DNA from: Paenarthrobacter sp. A20
Lineage (GTDB): Bacteria > Actinomycetota > Actinomycetes > Actinomycetales > Micrococcaceae
Assembly (NCBI RefSeq): GCF_024168825.1
Contig: NZ_JALJWH010000001.1
Span: 1,860,001-1,924,000, forward strand
Direction: 5' to 3'
Length of the DNA stretch: 64,000 nucleotides
A model generated the notes under the pieces. The model saw only the letters and a list, made by a program, of their open reading frames with translations. It did no database searches and had not been told where the DNA came from. A program made the translations under genes and the position numbers. Positions 1-8,797 of the stretch are shown here, piece after piece. Each line of letters opens with the position of its first letter. Position 1 is the stretch's first letter.

Positions 1-237
1 CTTTTCGAACCCCTGAACAACGAGCTCCTGATCAACCTCATGGGCGTGTTTTGGAAGGTGTACCGGAAGATCCACGTGGAGATCGGTCCGGGCAACGAGG
101 ACCTGGTGAAGACTGCCGCGATGCACCGTGGAATCTATGGTGCTGTCGCCGCGGGTGACAAAGTCATGGCCTCCGAACTGCTCAACCGGCACTTTGACGG
201 CATCCGCCGCCGCATCAGCGAGGCCGTTGGGGACTAA
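1..237 (+). CDS. GntR/FadR-family regulator, C-terminal fragment (FCD domain)
   Basis: The window opens inside this gene; frame 1 is open from base 1 to the TAA at 235-237. The 78 visible residues form the last helices of an FCD-type effector domain: a His-containing helix (MHRGIYGAVAAGD) and a final ASELLNRHFDGI helix, which is the usual C-terminal metal/ligand-binding helix pair of FadR-type GntR regulators. The N-terminal winged helix lies outside the window, so the ligand and targets cannot be guessed. A strong terminator follows 20 bases after the stop, so the gene ends its transcript here. Confidence 0.7.
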   Translation, partial: LFEPLNNELLINLMGVFWKVYRKIHVEIGPGNEDLVKTAAMHRGIYGAVAAGDKVMASELLNRHFDGIRRRISEAVGD

Positions 238-257
238 GCGTCCGCGGTTAACGCAAG

Positions 258-303
258 GGGCCGCCGTCGTACTTCTTTGGAAAGTACGACGGCGGCCCGT
301 TTA
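258..303 (+). terminator. Intrinsic terminator after the FCD regulator
   Basis: A 17-bp perfect inverted repeat (258-274 with 282-298, GGGCCGCCGTCGTACTT) encloses a short loop and is followed by GTTTAG. The arm contains the ACGACGGCGGCC block that recurs in the terminators at 2624 and 46402. Confidence 0.8.
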
Positions 304-363
304 GTTCTGCGTGTTGCCCACCCGCCGCTGCCCTACTTGGGTGGGTACTTGGGCAAAGCAAAA

Positions 364-391
364 GACCCGCACCGGCGAACCGGTGCGGGTC
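364..391 (-). terminator. Terminator of tRNA-Arg
   Basis: A 12-bp perfect stem (GACCCGCACCGG, loop cgaa) lies just beyond the 3' end of the minus-strand tRNA-Arg. Read on the minus strand it is followed by the T-rich run TTTTGCTTT, as expected of an intrinsic terminator. Confidence 0.75.
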
Positions 392-399
392 TTCATTTG

Positions 400-473
<74 letters not shown>

Positions 474-580
474 ATTTCGTGTGATTCTCGGCGGTCTGTT
501 TCTCTGACCCCCTCGAACCTCAATAAACTTTACAGAAGTTCATGTGAAGTTCCAAATCGAAAAGCTGTAATCTAGGCAAC

Positions 581-608
581 TAGACCGGTCTACGTGACCT
601 TAGTCACT
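581..608. promoter_or_regulatory. 12-bp palindrome abutting a CRP/GlxR-like site upstream of pckG
   Basis: Bases 581-592 are the perfect palindrome TAGACCGGTCTA. Directly next to it, 593-608 reads cGTGAccttagTCACt, that is GTGA-N6-TCAC, the core of the CRP/GlxR consensus (TGTGA-N6-TCACA). The pair sits about 150 bases before the pckG start, in the 284-base gap after tRNA-Arg. Control by a cAMP-responsive regulator would fit a gluconeogenic gene. The identity of the binding proteins is inferred. Confidence 0.5.
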
Positions 609-757
609 TAAAACCTGCTTTTGAGAACCTTCCTCCTTGAGTTCTAGCGGTTTTTGCTTTTCCGTCCTCCGGATGTCCGATGTCTGACAGCGGATTGGTC
701 TGGTCCGCGGCCCCTATCGTTTAGGACACACCACTGAACCCGAGGAAGGGAACCGCA

Positions 758-2584
758 ATGGGCGATCTGGCGCGACTGCCGCTGCTTGAGAAGGCACCTA
801 CTACGCATGCACGCCTGCTGGCCTGGGTTGAGGAAGTTGCCGAGCTGACTCAGCCGGACCGCATCCACTGGGTTGATGGCAGCGAAGCAGAAAACAAGAA
901 GCTCACGGACGAACTGGTTGAGGCCGGCACGCTGAAGCGGCTGAACCCGGAAACGTTCCCGAATTCCTTCGCGGCGTTCTCCGACCCCGCTGACGTTGCC
1001 CGTGTTGAAGAGCAGACCTTCATCTGCTCAGAGAACGAGCGCGACGCAGGCTTCACCAATAACTGGATGGCCCCGGCCGAGATGAAGCAGAAGCTGCGCG
1101 GCCTGTTCGCCGGCTCCATGCGAGGCCGCACCATGTACGTCATTCCGTTCGTCATGGGCCACCTGGATGCCGAGGACCCGAAGTTTGGCGTCGAGATCAC
1201 CGACTCCGCCTACGTTGTTGCCTCCATGCGCATCATGGCCCGCATCGGTACGGACGTGCTTGACCGCATCACGCAGACCGATGCTTTCTTCGTTCCGGCA
1301 TTGCACTCGCTGGGCGCACCGCTGGAAGCCGGCCAGGCCGACGTCGCGTGGCCGTGCAACACCGACAAGTGGATTGTTCACTTCCCCGAAGAGCGCTCCA
1401 TCTGGTCCTTCGGCTCCGGCTACGGCGGCAACGCCCTCCTGGGCAAGAAGTGCTACGCGCTGCGCATCGCATCGGTAATGGCCCGCGACGAAGGTTGGCT
1501 GGCCGAGCACATGCTCATCCTCAAGCTGACCTCCCCCGAGCAGAAGACCTACTACGTCTCCGCTGCTTTCCCGTCCGCCTGCGGCAAGACCAACCTCGCG
1601 TTGCTCGATCCCACCATCAAGGGCTGGAAGGTTGAGACCCTCGGAGACGACATCACCTGGATGCGCTTCGGCAAGGAAGGCGAGCTCCGAGCCGTCAACC
1701 CTGAAGCCGGCCTGTTCGGCGTCGCTCCCGGTACCGGTTGGGGCACCAACCCCAATGCCATGCGTGCCATCGCCAAGGGCAACAGCATCTTCACCAACGT
1801 GGCTCTGACCGACGATGGTGGCGTCTGGTGGGAAGGAATGACGGAGGAAACTCCGGCACACCTGACCGACTGGCGCGGTGAGTCCTGGACTCCGGACTCC
1901 GATGCTCCGGCCGCACACCCGAACTCCCGCTTCTGCACGCCGATCGACCAGATCGACATGCTGGCTGAGGAATACTTCAGCCCGGAGGGCGTGGAACTGT
2001 CCGCGATCCTGTTCGGTGGCCGCCGTAAGACCACCATCCCGCTGGTTACCGAAGCCCGCGACTGGTCCAACGGCATCTTCATGGGTTCCACGCTGTCCTC
2101 GGAAACCACGGCTGCTGCCGCCGGTGCCGTTGGCGTTGTCCGCCGCGACCCCATGGCCATGCTGCCGTTCATCGGCTACGACGCAGGCGATTACCTGAAC
2201 CACTGGGTCAACCTCTCTGCCAAGGCCAACCCGGAGCGTCTGCCCAAGATCTTCCTGGTCAACTGGTTCCGCCGCACGGCCGAGGGCGGCTTCGCCTGGC
2301 CTGGCTTCGGAGACAACGCCCGTGTGCTCAAGTGGGCCATCGAGCGCCTTGAGGGTAAGGCCGACGCTGTGGAAACCCCGATCGGCTTTGTTCCGACCGG
2401 TGAGTCCATCGACCTCGAGGGCCTGGACATGACTCCGGCCGAGGTTGAGTCGGCTGTTCGCGTCGACCCTGAAGAGTGGGCAACAGAGCTGGCGTCCATC
2501 GAAGAATGGTTCGCCAACTTCGGCGAATCGCTCCCGGCGGCACTCCAGTCCGAGCTGGACGGTCTCAAGACCCGTCTGGGCTAG
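758..2584 (+). CDS. pckG: Phosphoenolpyruvate carboxykinase (GTP)
   Basis: This enzyme interconverts oxaloacetate plus GTP and phosphoenolpyruvate plus GDP and CO2, the first step of gluconeogenesis, in the cytosol. The 608-residue length is normal for the GTP-dependent class. The kinase P-loop [13 protein letters not shown] lies at residues 271-283 and includes the reactive Cys of this class. [12 protein letters not shown] and GYNAGDY-like segments ([11 protein letters not shown]) carry further active-site elements. The ATG is preceded by GAGGAAGGGA, a good ribosome-binding site. The gene stands alone: tRNA-Arg and a CRP-like site lie upstream and a strong bidirectional terminator follows. 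Confidence 0.97.
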   Translation: MGDLARLPLLEKAPTTHARLLAWVEEVAELTQPDRIHWVDGSEAENKKLTDELVEAGTLKRLNPETFPNSFAAFSDPADVARVEEQTFICSENERDAGFTNNWMAPAEMKQKLRGLFAGSMRGRTMYVIPFVMGHLDAEDPKFGVEITDSAYVVASMRIMARIGTDVLDRITQTDAFFVPALHSLGAPLEAGQADVAWPCNTDKWIVHFPEERSIWSFGSGYGGNALLGKKCYALRIASVMARDEGWLAEHMLILKLTSPEQKTYYVSAAFPSACGKTNLALLDPTIKGWKVETLGDDITWMRFGKEGELRAVNPEAGLFGVAPGTGWGTNPNAMRAIAKGNSIFTNVALTDDGGVWWEGMTEETPAHLTDWRGESWTPDSDAPAAHPNSRFCTPIDQIDMLAEEYFSPEGVELSAILFGGRRKTTIPLVTEARDWSNGIFMGSTLSSETTAAAAGAVGVVRRDPMAMLPFIGYDAGDYLNHWVNLSAKANPERLPKIFLVNWFRRTAEGGFAWPGFGDNARVLKWAIERLEGKADAVETPIGFVPTGESIDLEGLDMTPAEVESAVRVDPEEWATELASIEEWFANFGESLPAALQSELDGLKTRLG

Positions 2585-2623
2585 ACCTCTTAGGAACAAC
2601 GGCGTTCTTAAGTGAACGACGAC

Positions 2624-2657
2624 GGCCCGTCACCTTTCGTTGGAAAGGTGACGGGCC
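2624..2657. terminator. Bidirectional terminator between pckG and hmp
   Basis: A 15-bp perfect stem (2624-2638 with 2643-2657) with a 4-base loop lies between the convergent pckG and hmp genes. It is flanked by GACGAC/GCCGTCGT, the same block seen in the terminators at 258 and 46402. Confidence 0.75.
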
Positions 2658-2677
2658 GCCGTCGTGATGTGCGTGCC

Positions 2678-3835
2678 TTAGTTGGCGAGCCAAACGTCCG
2701 GCCCGAACACTTCGTAGTGGATCCGGGTGGCCGGGATTCCGGCGTCGATGGCTTCGTCACGGATTTTCTTCATGAAGGGGAGCGGTCCGCACAGGTAGAG
2801 CGATGCCTCGGCGGGCAGGTCTACTTCCCGCAAGGACATGAAGCCTTCGCTGGCACCGGCATGGGGTGATTCAAGCCAGAGCTGCAGCTCTGCGTCGATC
2901 GTCGCGGCGTCTGCCGTCATCTGGCCCCTCAACGCCCAGTTGTCCATGGTCTTCTCGGCATGGAGGACCATAACCTGCCGATCCGTGCCGGACTCCGCGA
3001 GCGAGCGCAGAATGGACGCCGTGGGAGTGCATCCGATTCCCGCGGATGCCAGGACGACCGGTCCATCGCCATCCTTGAGGGTGATCTCGCCGTAGGGGTT
3101 CGAGATCTCCAGTATGTCGCCAGGTTCGACGCCGGCATGCAGGGCGGTGGATACCTCGCCGCCGTCGTTGAGTTTGGTGGTGAAGGTTCGGTTGGTGCCC
3201 GTGTCACCGGACAGCGAATACTGGCGCACTTGGCGCAGGCCGTCCCTGAGGCGGACCTTGACGCTGATGTATTGACCCGGGATCGCTTCCGTGGCTGGGG
3301 TGTCGTCCGCAGCTTCCAGGGTGAATGTCATGGCGTCCGCGCCCGCGGCTTCCTTGGCGGTTACGCGCCAAGGCGTCCACATTTTTGTGTTCGCCTGGGA
3401 AGCGTAGAGGTCCTTTTCGAGCTTGATCAGGGCGTCGGCCATCAGCCAGTACACCTCGGTCCAGGCTTCCGCAATGTCCGGCGTGATGACGTCGGCCAGG
3501 TCTGCGGCGATGGCGGCGAACAAGTGCTCATGGACCACGCCGTACTGATCCTCGGTGATCCCGAGTGAGGCGTGCTTGTGGGCGATCCGCGAGAGGACCT
3601 TTTCGGGCAGTGTGCCGGGGTTGTTCACCAGGTGGGTTGCGAACGCCGCGATGCTCCCGGCGAGAGCCCGCTGTTGATCGCCTGAACGCTGGTTGGATCG
3701 GCTGAAGAGGCCATCGAGTAATTCGGGATGCGCTGCGAAAAGCCGCTGGTAGAAGTCGGCCGTGATCGAGCCGATCCGTGCACCCACCAAAGGGAGGGTT
3801 GCTTCGATGATGGGCCGGGACTTTTCCGAGAGCAT
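2678..3835 (-). CDS. hmp: Flavohemoprotein, nitric oxide dioxygenase
   Basis: Converts NO, O2 and NAD(P)H to nitrate, the main aerobic NO detoxification. The 385-residue protein has an N-terminal globin (about 1-137; proximal-His region IAHKHASLG), an FAD domain with RQYSLSG, and an NAD domain with GIGCTPTASILRSL and CGPLPFMKKIRDE. The ATG at 3835 is chosen over an upstream in-frame ATG because AGGAGAACC directly precedes it and the protein then starts like family members (MLSEKSRPIIEATLP). A 23-bp NsrR-type operator lies 40-64 bases upstream and nsrR is the next gene on the same strand, so NO-dependent derepression is expected. Confidence 0.95.
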   Translation of the reverse strand: MLSEKSRPIIEATLPLVGARIGSITADFYQRLFAAHPELLDGLFSRSNQRSGDQQRALAGSIAAFATHLVNNPGTLPEKVLSRIAHKHASLGITEDQYGVVHEHLFAAIAADLADVITPDIAEAWTEVYWLMADALIKLEKDLYASQANTKMWTPWRVTAKEAAGADAMTFTLEAADDTPATEAIPGQYISVKVRLRDGLRQVRQYSLSGDTGTNRTFTTKLNDGGEVSTALHAGVEPGDILEISNPYGEITLKDGDGPVVLASAGIGCTPTASILRSLAESGTDRQVMVLHAEKTMDNWALRGQMTADAATIDAELQLWLESPHAGASEGFMSLREVDLPAEASLYLCGPLPFMKKIRDEAIDAGIPATRIHYEVFGPDVWLAN

Positions 3836-3874
3836 GGTTCTCCTGGGTGTAGGGGTCAGCCTTGACTGGCCGAT

Positions 3875-3899
3875 ATATAAGCATTTGAAATGCATATAT
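3875..3899. promoter_or_regulatory. NsrR operator of hmp
   Basis: An 11-1-11 inverted repeat, TATAAGCATTT-G-AAATGCATATA (3876-3898, one mismatched pair), sits just upstream of hmp. It has the spacing and the GCATTT/AAATGC half-sites of known NsrR sites. The setting is A/T-rich, so it probably overlaps the hmp promoter. NsrR itself is encoded about 90 bases further on. Confidence 0.85.
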
Positions 3900-3991
3900 T
3901 TATACCTCAATTTCTACACTGCGTAGAAGAGTTGTGCAAGCTGTGAAGGGGCCAGCTGCCAGGGAAGTCGTTCCGGGGTTGCCGAGGGCGC

Positions 3992-4462
3992 TTACGGCTG
4001 GGTGGCCGGTACCCTGAACTCCGGGCGCAGCCCGATGGATTGGAACACCGGGTTCATCTGGCGGGCGTGGGGGAGTGAAGCTATGACCACAGTATCGAGC
4101 TCGCGGTAAAAGGCCTCCCGGGCGCGATTCATCGCGTGGCGCAGGCCGCATTCAGTGATAAGCGGGCAATTCTTTGTGGGAGATTGGCACTCCGCCGGAT
4201 CCTGCCGGCTGTCCAAATGCCGAAGGACTTCCCCGACGGTGGCCCGCCGTCCGGATTCATTGAGCCGGGAACCGCCCAACCGGCCACGTTCGACGTCGAT
4301 GTAACCCAGTGCACGCAGGCGGACCATGGCCTTGCTGACGTGGTTGTACGGTGTCCCGACGGCGTCGGCCACTGCCTGGGTGGTCAACAGCGTACCGTCG
4401 GGAGCCGCGGCCAACACCATGATGGCGCGGAGGCTGACATCTGCGAACGCGTTTATCTTCAT
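3992..4462 (-). CDS. nsrR: NsrR, nitric-oxide-sensing Rrf2-family repressor
   Basis: A 156-residue Rrf2 winged-helix regulator. Residues 1-60 form the DNA-binding domain (LTTQAVADAVGTPYNHVSKAMVRL recognition region). Cys92, Cys99 and Cys105 (C-x6-C-x5-C) plus Asp8 match the 4Fe-4S ligand set described for Streptomyces NsrR. NO destroys the cluster and relieves repression. The operator at 3875-3899 in front of hmp is the obvious target. The 157-base gap to hmp suggests separate promoters rather than a single transcript. A start at the ATG at 4462 keeps Asp8 in place. Confidence 0.92.
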   Translation of the reverse strand: MKINAFADVSLRAIMVLAAAPDGTLLTTQAVADAVGTPYNHVSKAMVRLRALGYIDVERGRLGGSRLNESGRRATVGEVLRHLDSRQDPAECQSPTKNCPLITECGLRHAMNRAREAFYRELDTVVIASLPHARQMNPVFQSIGLRPEFRVPATQP

Positions 4463-4502
4463 GGGATCAGCTCACGGGTCGGGTCCAGCTCACGGTTAGG
4501 GT

Positions 4503-4958
4503 CTAGTCCACCCAGATGGATGGCTCGTGTGTATCGGGTTCCATCGCGCTGAAGGCAAAGCCCTCCGCCGTGGGAGAGTACGGGATGATGGCGGCCAGAA
4601 CGTCGCCGTTCCGGTGCTCGGCTGCGCCGTGGATACCGTCAGATCCATGGTCCGGCAGGCTGACGTCACTTACTACTGCGATGGCCCGGAACTCATCACG
4701 GCCCTGGCGGAGAAGGTCCTGGATGTCCGAGAGCATCTGACCGGCGTCGACGTCACCGTTTTCGTCCGGCTCGCCAGGAGCAATCATCACTATCCGCAGC
4801 TCGCCGTCCTCGGACAACGTGACTCCGAACGGGAAGAAACCGCCGTTCTGCTGGAGATGCTCCTGGGCGGTTCCAAGCGCGGTTCCCAGGGTTTCACGGA
4901 GTTCGCGATCCTGGTCCGATTCTCCTGAAACGCCATCGGTGACGGGCTGGTCACTCAT
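4503..4958 (-). CDS. Conserved hypothetical acidic protein
   Basis: A 151-residue soluble acidic protein of unknown function, with no signal peptide or membrane segment. The ATG at 4958 (MSDQPVTDGVSG) is preferred to a longer frame whose first 42 residues are Pro/Arg-rich and lie inside the upstream phosphomannomutase. It starts 8 bases after the phosphomannomutase stop, so the two are probably co-transcribed. A helical N-terminal part (residues 18-40) precedes GGFFPFGVTLSEDGELRIV and a strand-rich domain. This resembles small proteins often found beside actinobacterial phosphomannomutases, but I assign no role. Confidence 0.75.
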   Translation of the reverse strand: MSDQPVTDGVSGESDQDRELRETLGTALGTAQEHLQQNGGFFPFGVTLSEDGELRIVMIAPGEPDENGDVDAGQMLSDIQDLLRQGRDEFRAIAVVSDVSLPDHGSDGIHGAAEHRNGDVLAAIIPYSPTAEGFAFSAMEPDTHEPSIWVD

Positions 4959-4966
4959 GCCTGGAC

Positions 4967-6385
4967 CTACGCCCGGACCAGTGCGAGGACGCGGTCGCGG
5001 ATCTTTTCCATGGTGGACTGGTCCTTGGCTTCTGCGTTCAGGCGCAGGAAGGGCTCGGTGTTGGACGGGCGCAGGTTGAACCACCAGCTGCCATCCTTGG
5101 CCGCGAACGTGCTGCCGTCCATGTGGTCGATGTCGATGTCTTCGGTTTCAAAGTCGATGCGGACGCGCTCGACTGCGCCTGCCTTGTCCTCGATTTCCGA
5201 GTTGATTTCACCGGAGGAGACGTACGGCTCGTACTGGCGGCCGAGCTCGGAGAGCGGACCGTCCTGCTCGCCGAGGGCGGCCAGGACGTGCATGGCAGCA
5301 AGCATGCCGGTGTCGGCGTTCCAGAAATCCCGGAAGTAGAAGTGCGCTGAGTGCTCCCCGCCGAACACGGCGCCTTCCTCGGCCATGACGGCTTTGATGA
5401 AGGAGTGTCCCACGCGGGTCCGTACCGCACGGCCGCCGTCCTTGGCCACCAGTTCGGGCACGGCCTTGGACGTGAGGAGGTTGTGGATGATCACAGGGGT
5501 GTGTTCCCCTGCTGCCTGGGCGCGGGCGATCTCCCGGCGGGCAACCATGCCGGTGATCGCGGACGGAGAGACCGACTCACCCTTTTCGTCGATCACGAAG
5601 CAGCGGTCAGCGTCGCCGTCGAAGGCCAGTCCGATGTCCGCGCCGTGCTTGATGACAGCGGCCTGCAGGTCACGGAGGTTTTCCGGTTCCAGGGGGTTGG
5701 CCGGGTGGTTGGGGAACGAACCGTCCAGTTCAAAGTAGAGCGGGACGATCTCGAACGGCAGTGCCGGGAGCAATTTGTCTCCAAGGACTGCCGGAGTGGT
5801 CAGGCCGGCCATGCCGTTGCCGGCGTCCACGACGATCTTCAGCGGACGGGAGCCGGAAAGGTCCACGAGTTTGCGCAGGTACTCGGAGTAGTCCTTCAGG
5901 ACGTCGTGCACGCCGATCTCGCCGCGGTTGGCCGCTGCAGGGATGGTGCCGGAGTTCAGGTACTGCTCTGCGAGGGCCTGGATTTCCTTCAGGCCGGACT
6001 CGGAGGAGATGGGCTGGGCACCGGCCTTGGCCATTTTGATGCCGTTGTATTCGGCAGGGTTGTGGCTGGCGGTGAACGTGGCGCCGGCGGCGTTCAAAGC
6101 GCCGCATGCGTAGTAGAGCTCATCTGTGGAGATCAGGTCCAGCAGTTGGACGTTCGCTCCACGCGTGGCTGCGCCGTTGGCAAAGGCCTGGCTGAACTCG
6201 GGCGAGGAGGGACGCATGTCGCCGCCGACCAGGACGGTCTCGCCCTCGAGGCCCAGGACGTCGATAAAGGCAGCGCCAACGGCCTCGACGATTTCAGCCG
6301 TGATGGATTCACCCACGATCCCACGGACGTCATACGCCTTGAAGGATGCCGAGAGGTCGAATGTCTTGTTCTGCTCGCTAGTCAC
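4967..6385 (-). CDS. manB: Phosphomannomutase/phosphoglucomutase
   Basis: Interconverts hexose 1- and 6-phosphates, feeding GDP-mannose and cell-envelope sugar synthesis. The 472 residues carry all family signatures: the phosphoserine loop TASHNPAEYNGIK, the Mg-binding loop DGDADRC, the sugar-recognition loop GEHSAHFYF and the phosphate-binding loop RPSNTEPFLR. The GTG at 6385 is chosen because AGGA precedes it and the frame further upstream is unlike the family. The gene is followed at 8 bases by a small hypothetical gene and is divergent from recQ across a 122-base gap. Confidence 0.9.
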   Translation of the reverse strand: MTSEQNKTFDLSASFKAYDVRGIVGESITAEIVEAVGAAFIDVLGLEGETVLVGGDMRPSSPEFSQAFANGAATRGANVQLLDLISTDELYYACGALNAAGATFTASHNPAEYNGIKMAKAGAQPISSESGLKEIQALAEQYLNSGTIPAAANRGEIGVHDVLKDYSEYLRKLVDLSGSRPLKIVVDAGNGMAGLTTPAVLGDKLLPALPFEIVPLYFELDGSFPNHPANPLEPENLRDLQAAVIKHGADIGLAFDGDADRCFVIDEKGESVSPSAITGMVARREIARAQAAGEHTPVIIHNLLTSKAVPELVAKDGGRAVRTRVGHSFIKAVMAEEGAVFGGEHSAHFYFRDFWNADTGMLAAMHVLAALGEQDGPLSELGRQYEPYVSSGEINSEIEDKAGAVERVRIDFETEDIDIDHMDGSTFAAKDGSWWFNLRPSNTEPFLRLNAEAKDQSTMEKIRDRVLALVRA

Positions 6386-6434
6386 GCGCTCAATCCTACT
6401 GTGGCAACGCAATTGGGCATGAATGCGGAAGGGA

Positions 6435-6463
6435 GCTATGTGGATAGCCGTTGTCCACATAGC
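6435..6463. promoter_or_regulatory. Inverted pair of DnaA-box-like sites between manB and recQ
   Basis: A perfect 10-bp inverted repeat (GCTATGTGGA, 9-base spacer, TCCACATAGC) lies in the divergent manB/recQ gap. The right arm completes TTGTCCACA (6451-6459), an exact actinobacterial DnaA box. The left arm read on the minus strand is CTATCCACA, one base from TTATCCACA. It could be a DnaA-responsive operator or simply a palindrome for another regulator. Confidence 0.5.
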
Positions 6464-6507
6464 GTGGATGAACGGTTCTGGCTGTCAGGGTCGGCTGGAA
6501 TACTGGG

Positions 6508-8676
6508 GTGATGGCCTACAACTCCCAGAACGCTGCCGTTTCCGTGCAATCACCCACCCAGCAACAGGCTTTGGCGTGCCTGCGGGAGTTGGTGGGGCAC
6601 CCCGAAGCGCAGTTCCATGACGGCCAGTATGAAGCGATCGAGGCATTGGTTGATGCCGGCCGGCGGGCGTTGGTTGTCCAGCGAACCGGTTGGGGAAAGT
6701 CAGCTGTCTATTTCGTCGCATCGTTGCTGCTGCGGAGACGGGGAGCGGGTCCAACGCTGATTGTCTCGCCCCTGCTCGCCCTCATGCGTGATCAGGTTGC
6801 CGCCGCCGCGCGGGCAGGTGTGCGTGCCGTGGCCATCAACTCTGCCAATGCTTTGGAATGGGACACAGTCCTGGCCCAGTTGGCCGCAGACGAGGTGGAC
6901 GTCCTCTTGGTTTCTCCCGAGCGTCTGACAAACCCGTCCTTCAGGGAGAACCAGCTCCCGGAGCTCATCCGTCGTACCGGTCTCCTGGTGATTGACGAGG
7001 CTCACTGCATCTCGGACTGGGGGCACGACTTCCGGCCCGATTACCGACGCATTGCCGATCTCATCGCGCAGTTGCCGGCATCCGTGCCAGTCCTGGCCAC
7101 TACAGCCACAGCCAACTCCCGGGTGGTCCATGACATCGAGGAACAACTCGGCGACGGAGTGCTGACCATCCGGGGTGCTCTCGGCCGTGAATCACTGCGC
7201 CTCGGCGTTCTGACCCTGCCCGATTCCCGGGACCGGTTGGGTTGGTTGCTGACTCACCTGGCCGACATGCCCGGCAGCGGGATTATCTACACGCTCACGG
7301 TTTCGGCCGCAGAAGACACCGCCCGGCTCCTCGCAGAAGCGGGACACAACGTCCTGTCTTACACGGGACGGACAGATCCCGCGGACCGGGAACGCGCTGA
7401 GCAACTCCTCAAGGACAACCAGGTGAAGGCCCTCGTGGCCACGTCCGCCCTGGGAATGGGTTTCGACAAGCCGGACCTGGGCTTTGTCATCCACCTTGGC
7501 GCGCCGTCTTCACCCGTTGCCTATTACCAGCAGGTTGGACGTGCTGGACGTGGAGCAGCCAACGCGGACGTCTTGTTGCTTCCCGGCTCTGAGGACCGTG
7601 AAATCTGGCAGTACTTTGCCACAGCCTCCATGCCATCCGCGGAAAAGGCCGACGCCGTACTGGCCGTCCTCGGGGAGGCAGGATCCGCCCTCTCTACCGT
7701 CGCGCTGGAAGCCCGGGTGGATCTTCGCCGCACGCCGTTGGAACTCCTCCTCAAAGTCCTGGCAGTTGACGGCGCAGTAGAACGCGTCGGCGGGGGGTGG
7801 CGTTCCACCGGCATGCCGTGGAACTACGATGCCGAGCGGTACGCGCGCATCGCCGAGGCGCGTGTGGACGAGCAGGACTCCATGGTGATCTACCAGGACA
7901 CCGCAGGTTGCCGAATGGAATTCATCACCTCAGTACTGGACGACGAAACAGCTGCCGCGTGCGGCCGTTGCGACAACTGCGCTGGCCGTTGGTTCCCCGT
8001 GGACGTGGCAGCCTCGGCAGCCGACACCGCGGGACAAACCCTGCGGCGAGCCGGCATAGCCGTGGAACCACGCCTTCAATGGCCCAGCGGCATGGATAGG
8101 CTCGGGGTTGCGGTCAAAGGCAAGATCAAGCCCGACGAGAGCGTGTCCGAAGGGCGGATCCTGGCCCGGCTAACCGACCTCGGGTGGGGCGGAGCCCTCC
8201 GGGAGTTGTTCGCCGCCGGCGCTCCGGACCGCGCCGTAGACCCTGCCATGCTGCAGGCATGCGTCCAGGTACTGCGCGAATGGTCAGGGGCTGAAGGCGG
8301 AACCCCGTGGAGCGGGGTCGGCCGTCCTGCGGCAGTTGTCAGCATTCCGTCACGGAGCAAGCCGCAGCTGGTCGAATCCTTGGCCCAGGGAATAGCCGGT
8401 ATTGGGCGGATGCCTTACCTCGGGCAACTGCAGCCCCAGCACGGTGGGCCAACGGGAGCTCGTGGAGGCAACAGTGCATATCGGCTGGCCGGGGTCTGGG
8501 ACAGGCTCGTGGTCGGTCCCGAACTTGCCCAGGCCTTGGCAGGTACCGGGGGCCAGCCCGTACTGCTGGTCGATGACCTCATTGACAGCCGATGGACCAT
8601 GACCGTCTCGGCCAGGGCACTGCGCCAGGCTGGTGTGGGTGCGGTCCTCCCGCTGGCGCTGGCCCAAGCGGGGTAG
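6508..8676 (+). CDS. recQ: RecQ-family DNA helicase with C-terminal phosphoribosyltransferase-like domain
   Basis: A 722-residue 3'-5' DNA helicase. Visible elements are motif I (TGWGKSAV, near residue 62), motif II DEAHCISDWGHDFRPDY (163 onward), motif VI QQVGRAGRG, and a RecQ Zn-binding module (Cys near 468, then CGRCDNC). Beyond this the protein continues about 200 residues and ends with LLVDDLIDSRWT (about 687), the PRPP-binding loop of type I phosphoribosyltransferases such as ComFC. The start is GTG 6508 or ATG 6511; neither has a clear ribosome-binding site. Repair or recombination is expected; the tail's role is unknown. Confidence 0.88.
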   Translation: MMAYNSQNAAVSVQSPTQQQALACLRELVGHPEAQFHDGQYEAIEALVDAGRRALVVQRTGWGKSAVYFVASLLLRRRGAGPTLIVSPLLALMRDQVAAAARAGVRAVAINSANALEWDTVLAQLAADEVDVLLVSPERLTNPSFRENQLPELIRRTGLLVIDEAHCISDWGHDFRPDYRRIADLIAQLPASVPVLATTATANSRVVHDIEEQLGDGVLTIRGALGRESLRLGVLTLPDSRDRLGWLLTHLADMPGSGIIYTLTVSAAEDTARLLAEAGHNVLSYTGRTDPADRERAEQLLKDNQVKALVATSALGMGFDKPDLGFVIHLGAPSSPVAYYQQVGRAGRGAANADVLLLPGSEDREIWQYFATASMPSAEKADAVLAVLGEAGSALSTVALEARVDLRRTPLELLLKVLAVDGAVERVGGGWRSTGMPWNYDAERYARIAEARVDEQDSMVIYQDTAGCRMEFITSVLDDETAAACGRCDNCAGRWFPVDVAASAADTAGQTLRRAGIAVEPRLQWPSGMDRLGVAVKGKIKPDESVSEGRILARLTDLGWGGALRELFAAGAPDRAVDPAMLQACVQVLREWSGAEGGTPWSGVGRPAAVVSIPSRSKPQLVESLAQGIAGIGRMPYLGQLQPQHGGPTGARGGNSAYRLAGVWDRLVVGPELAQALAGTGGQPVLLVDDLIDSRWTMTVSARALRQAGVGAVLPLALAQAG

Positions 8677-8797
8677 AGCGGCTGCCCAGTCCGGTAGGAC
8701 TGCGTCATGTTGTGATCGCTCCCACGCTGCCTCTATAGGATCGACCAAACAGCCCGCTCCCTGTCGCGGGCCATACGCCAGAACCCGGACCGGAGCC

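Noticed and set aside
1028..2599. 523-codon open frame antisense to pckG
   Set aside because: It is the mirror of a highly G+C-rich real gene. It has no family motifs and pckG is certain on the other strand.
5351..6511. 386-codon open frame antisense to manB
   Set aside because: The composition is that of an out-of-frame translation, and the phosphomannomutase signatures fix the coding strand.
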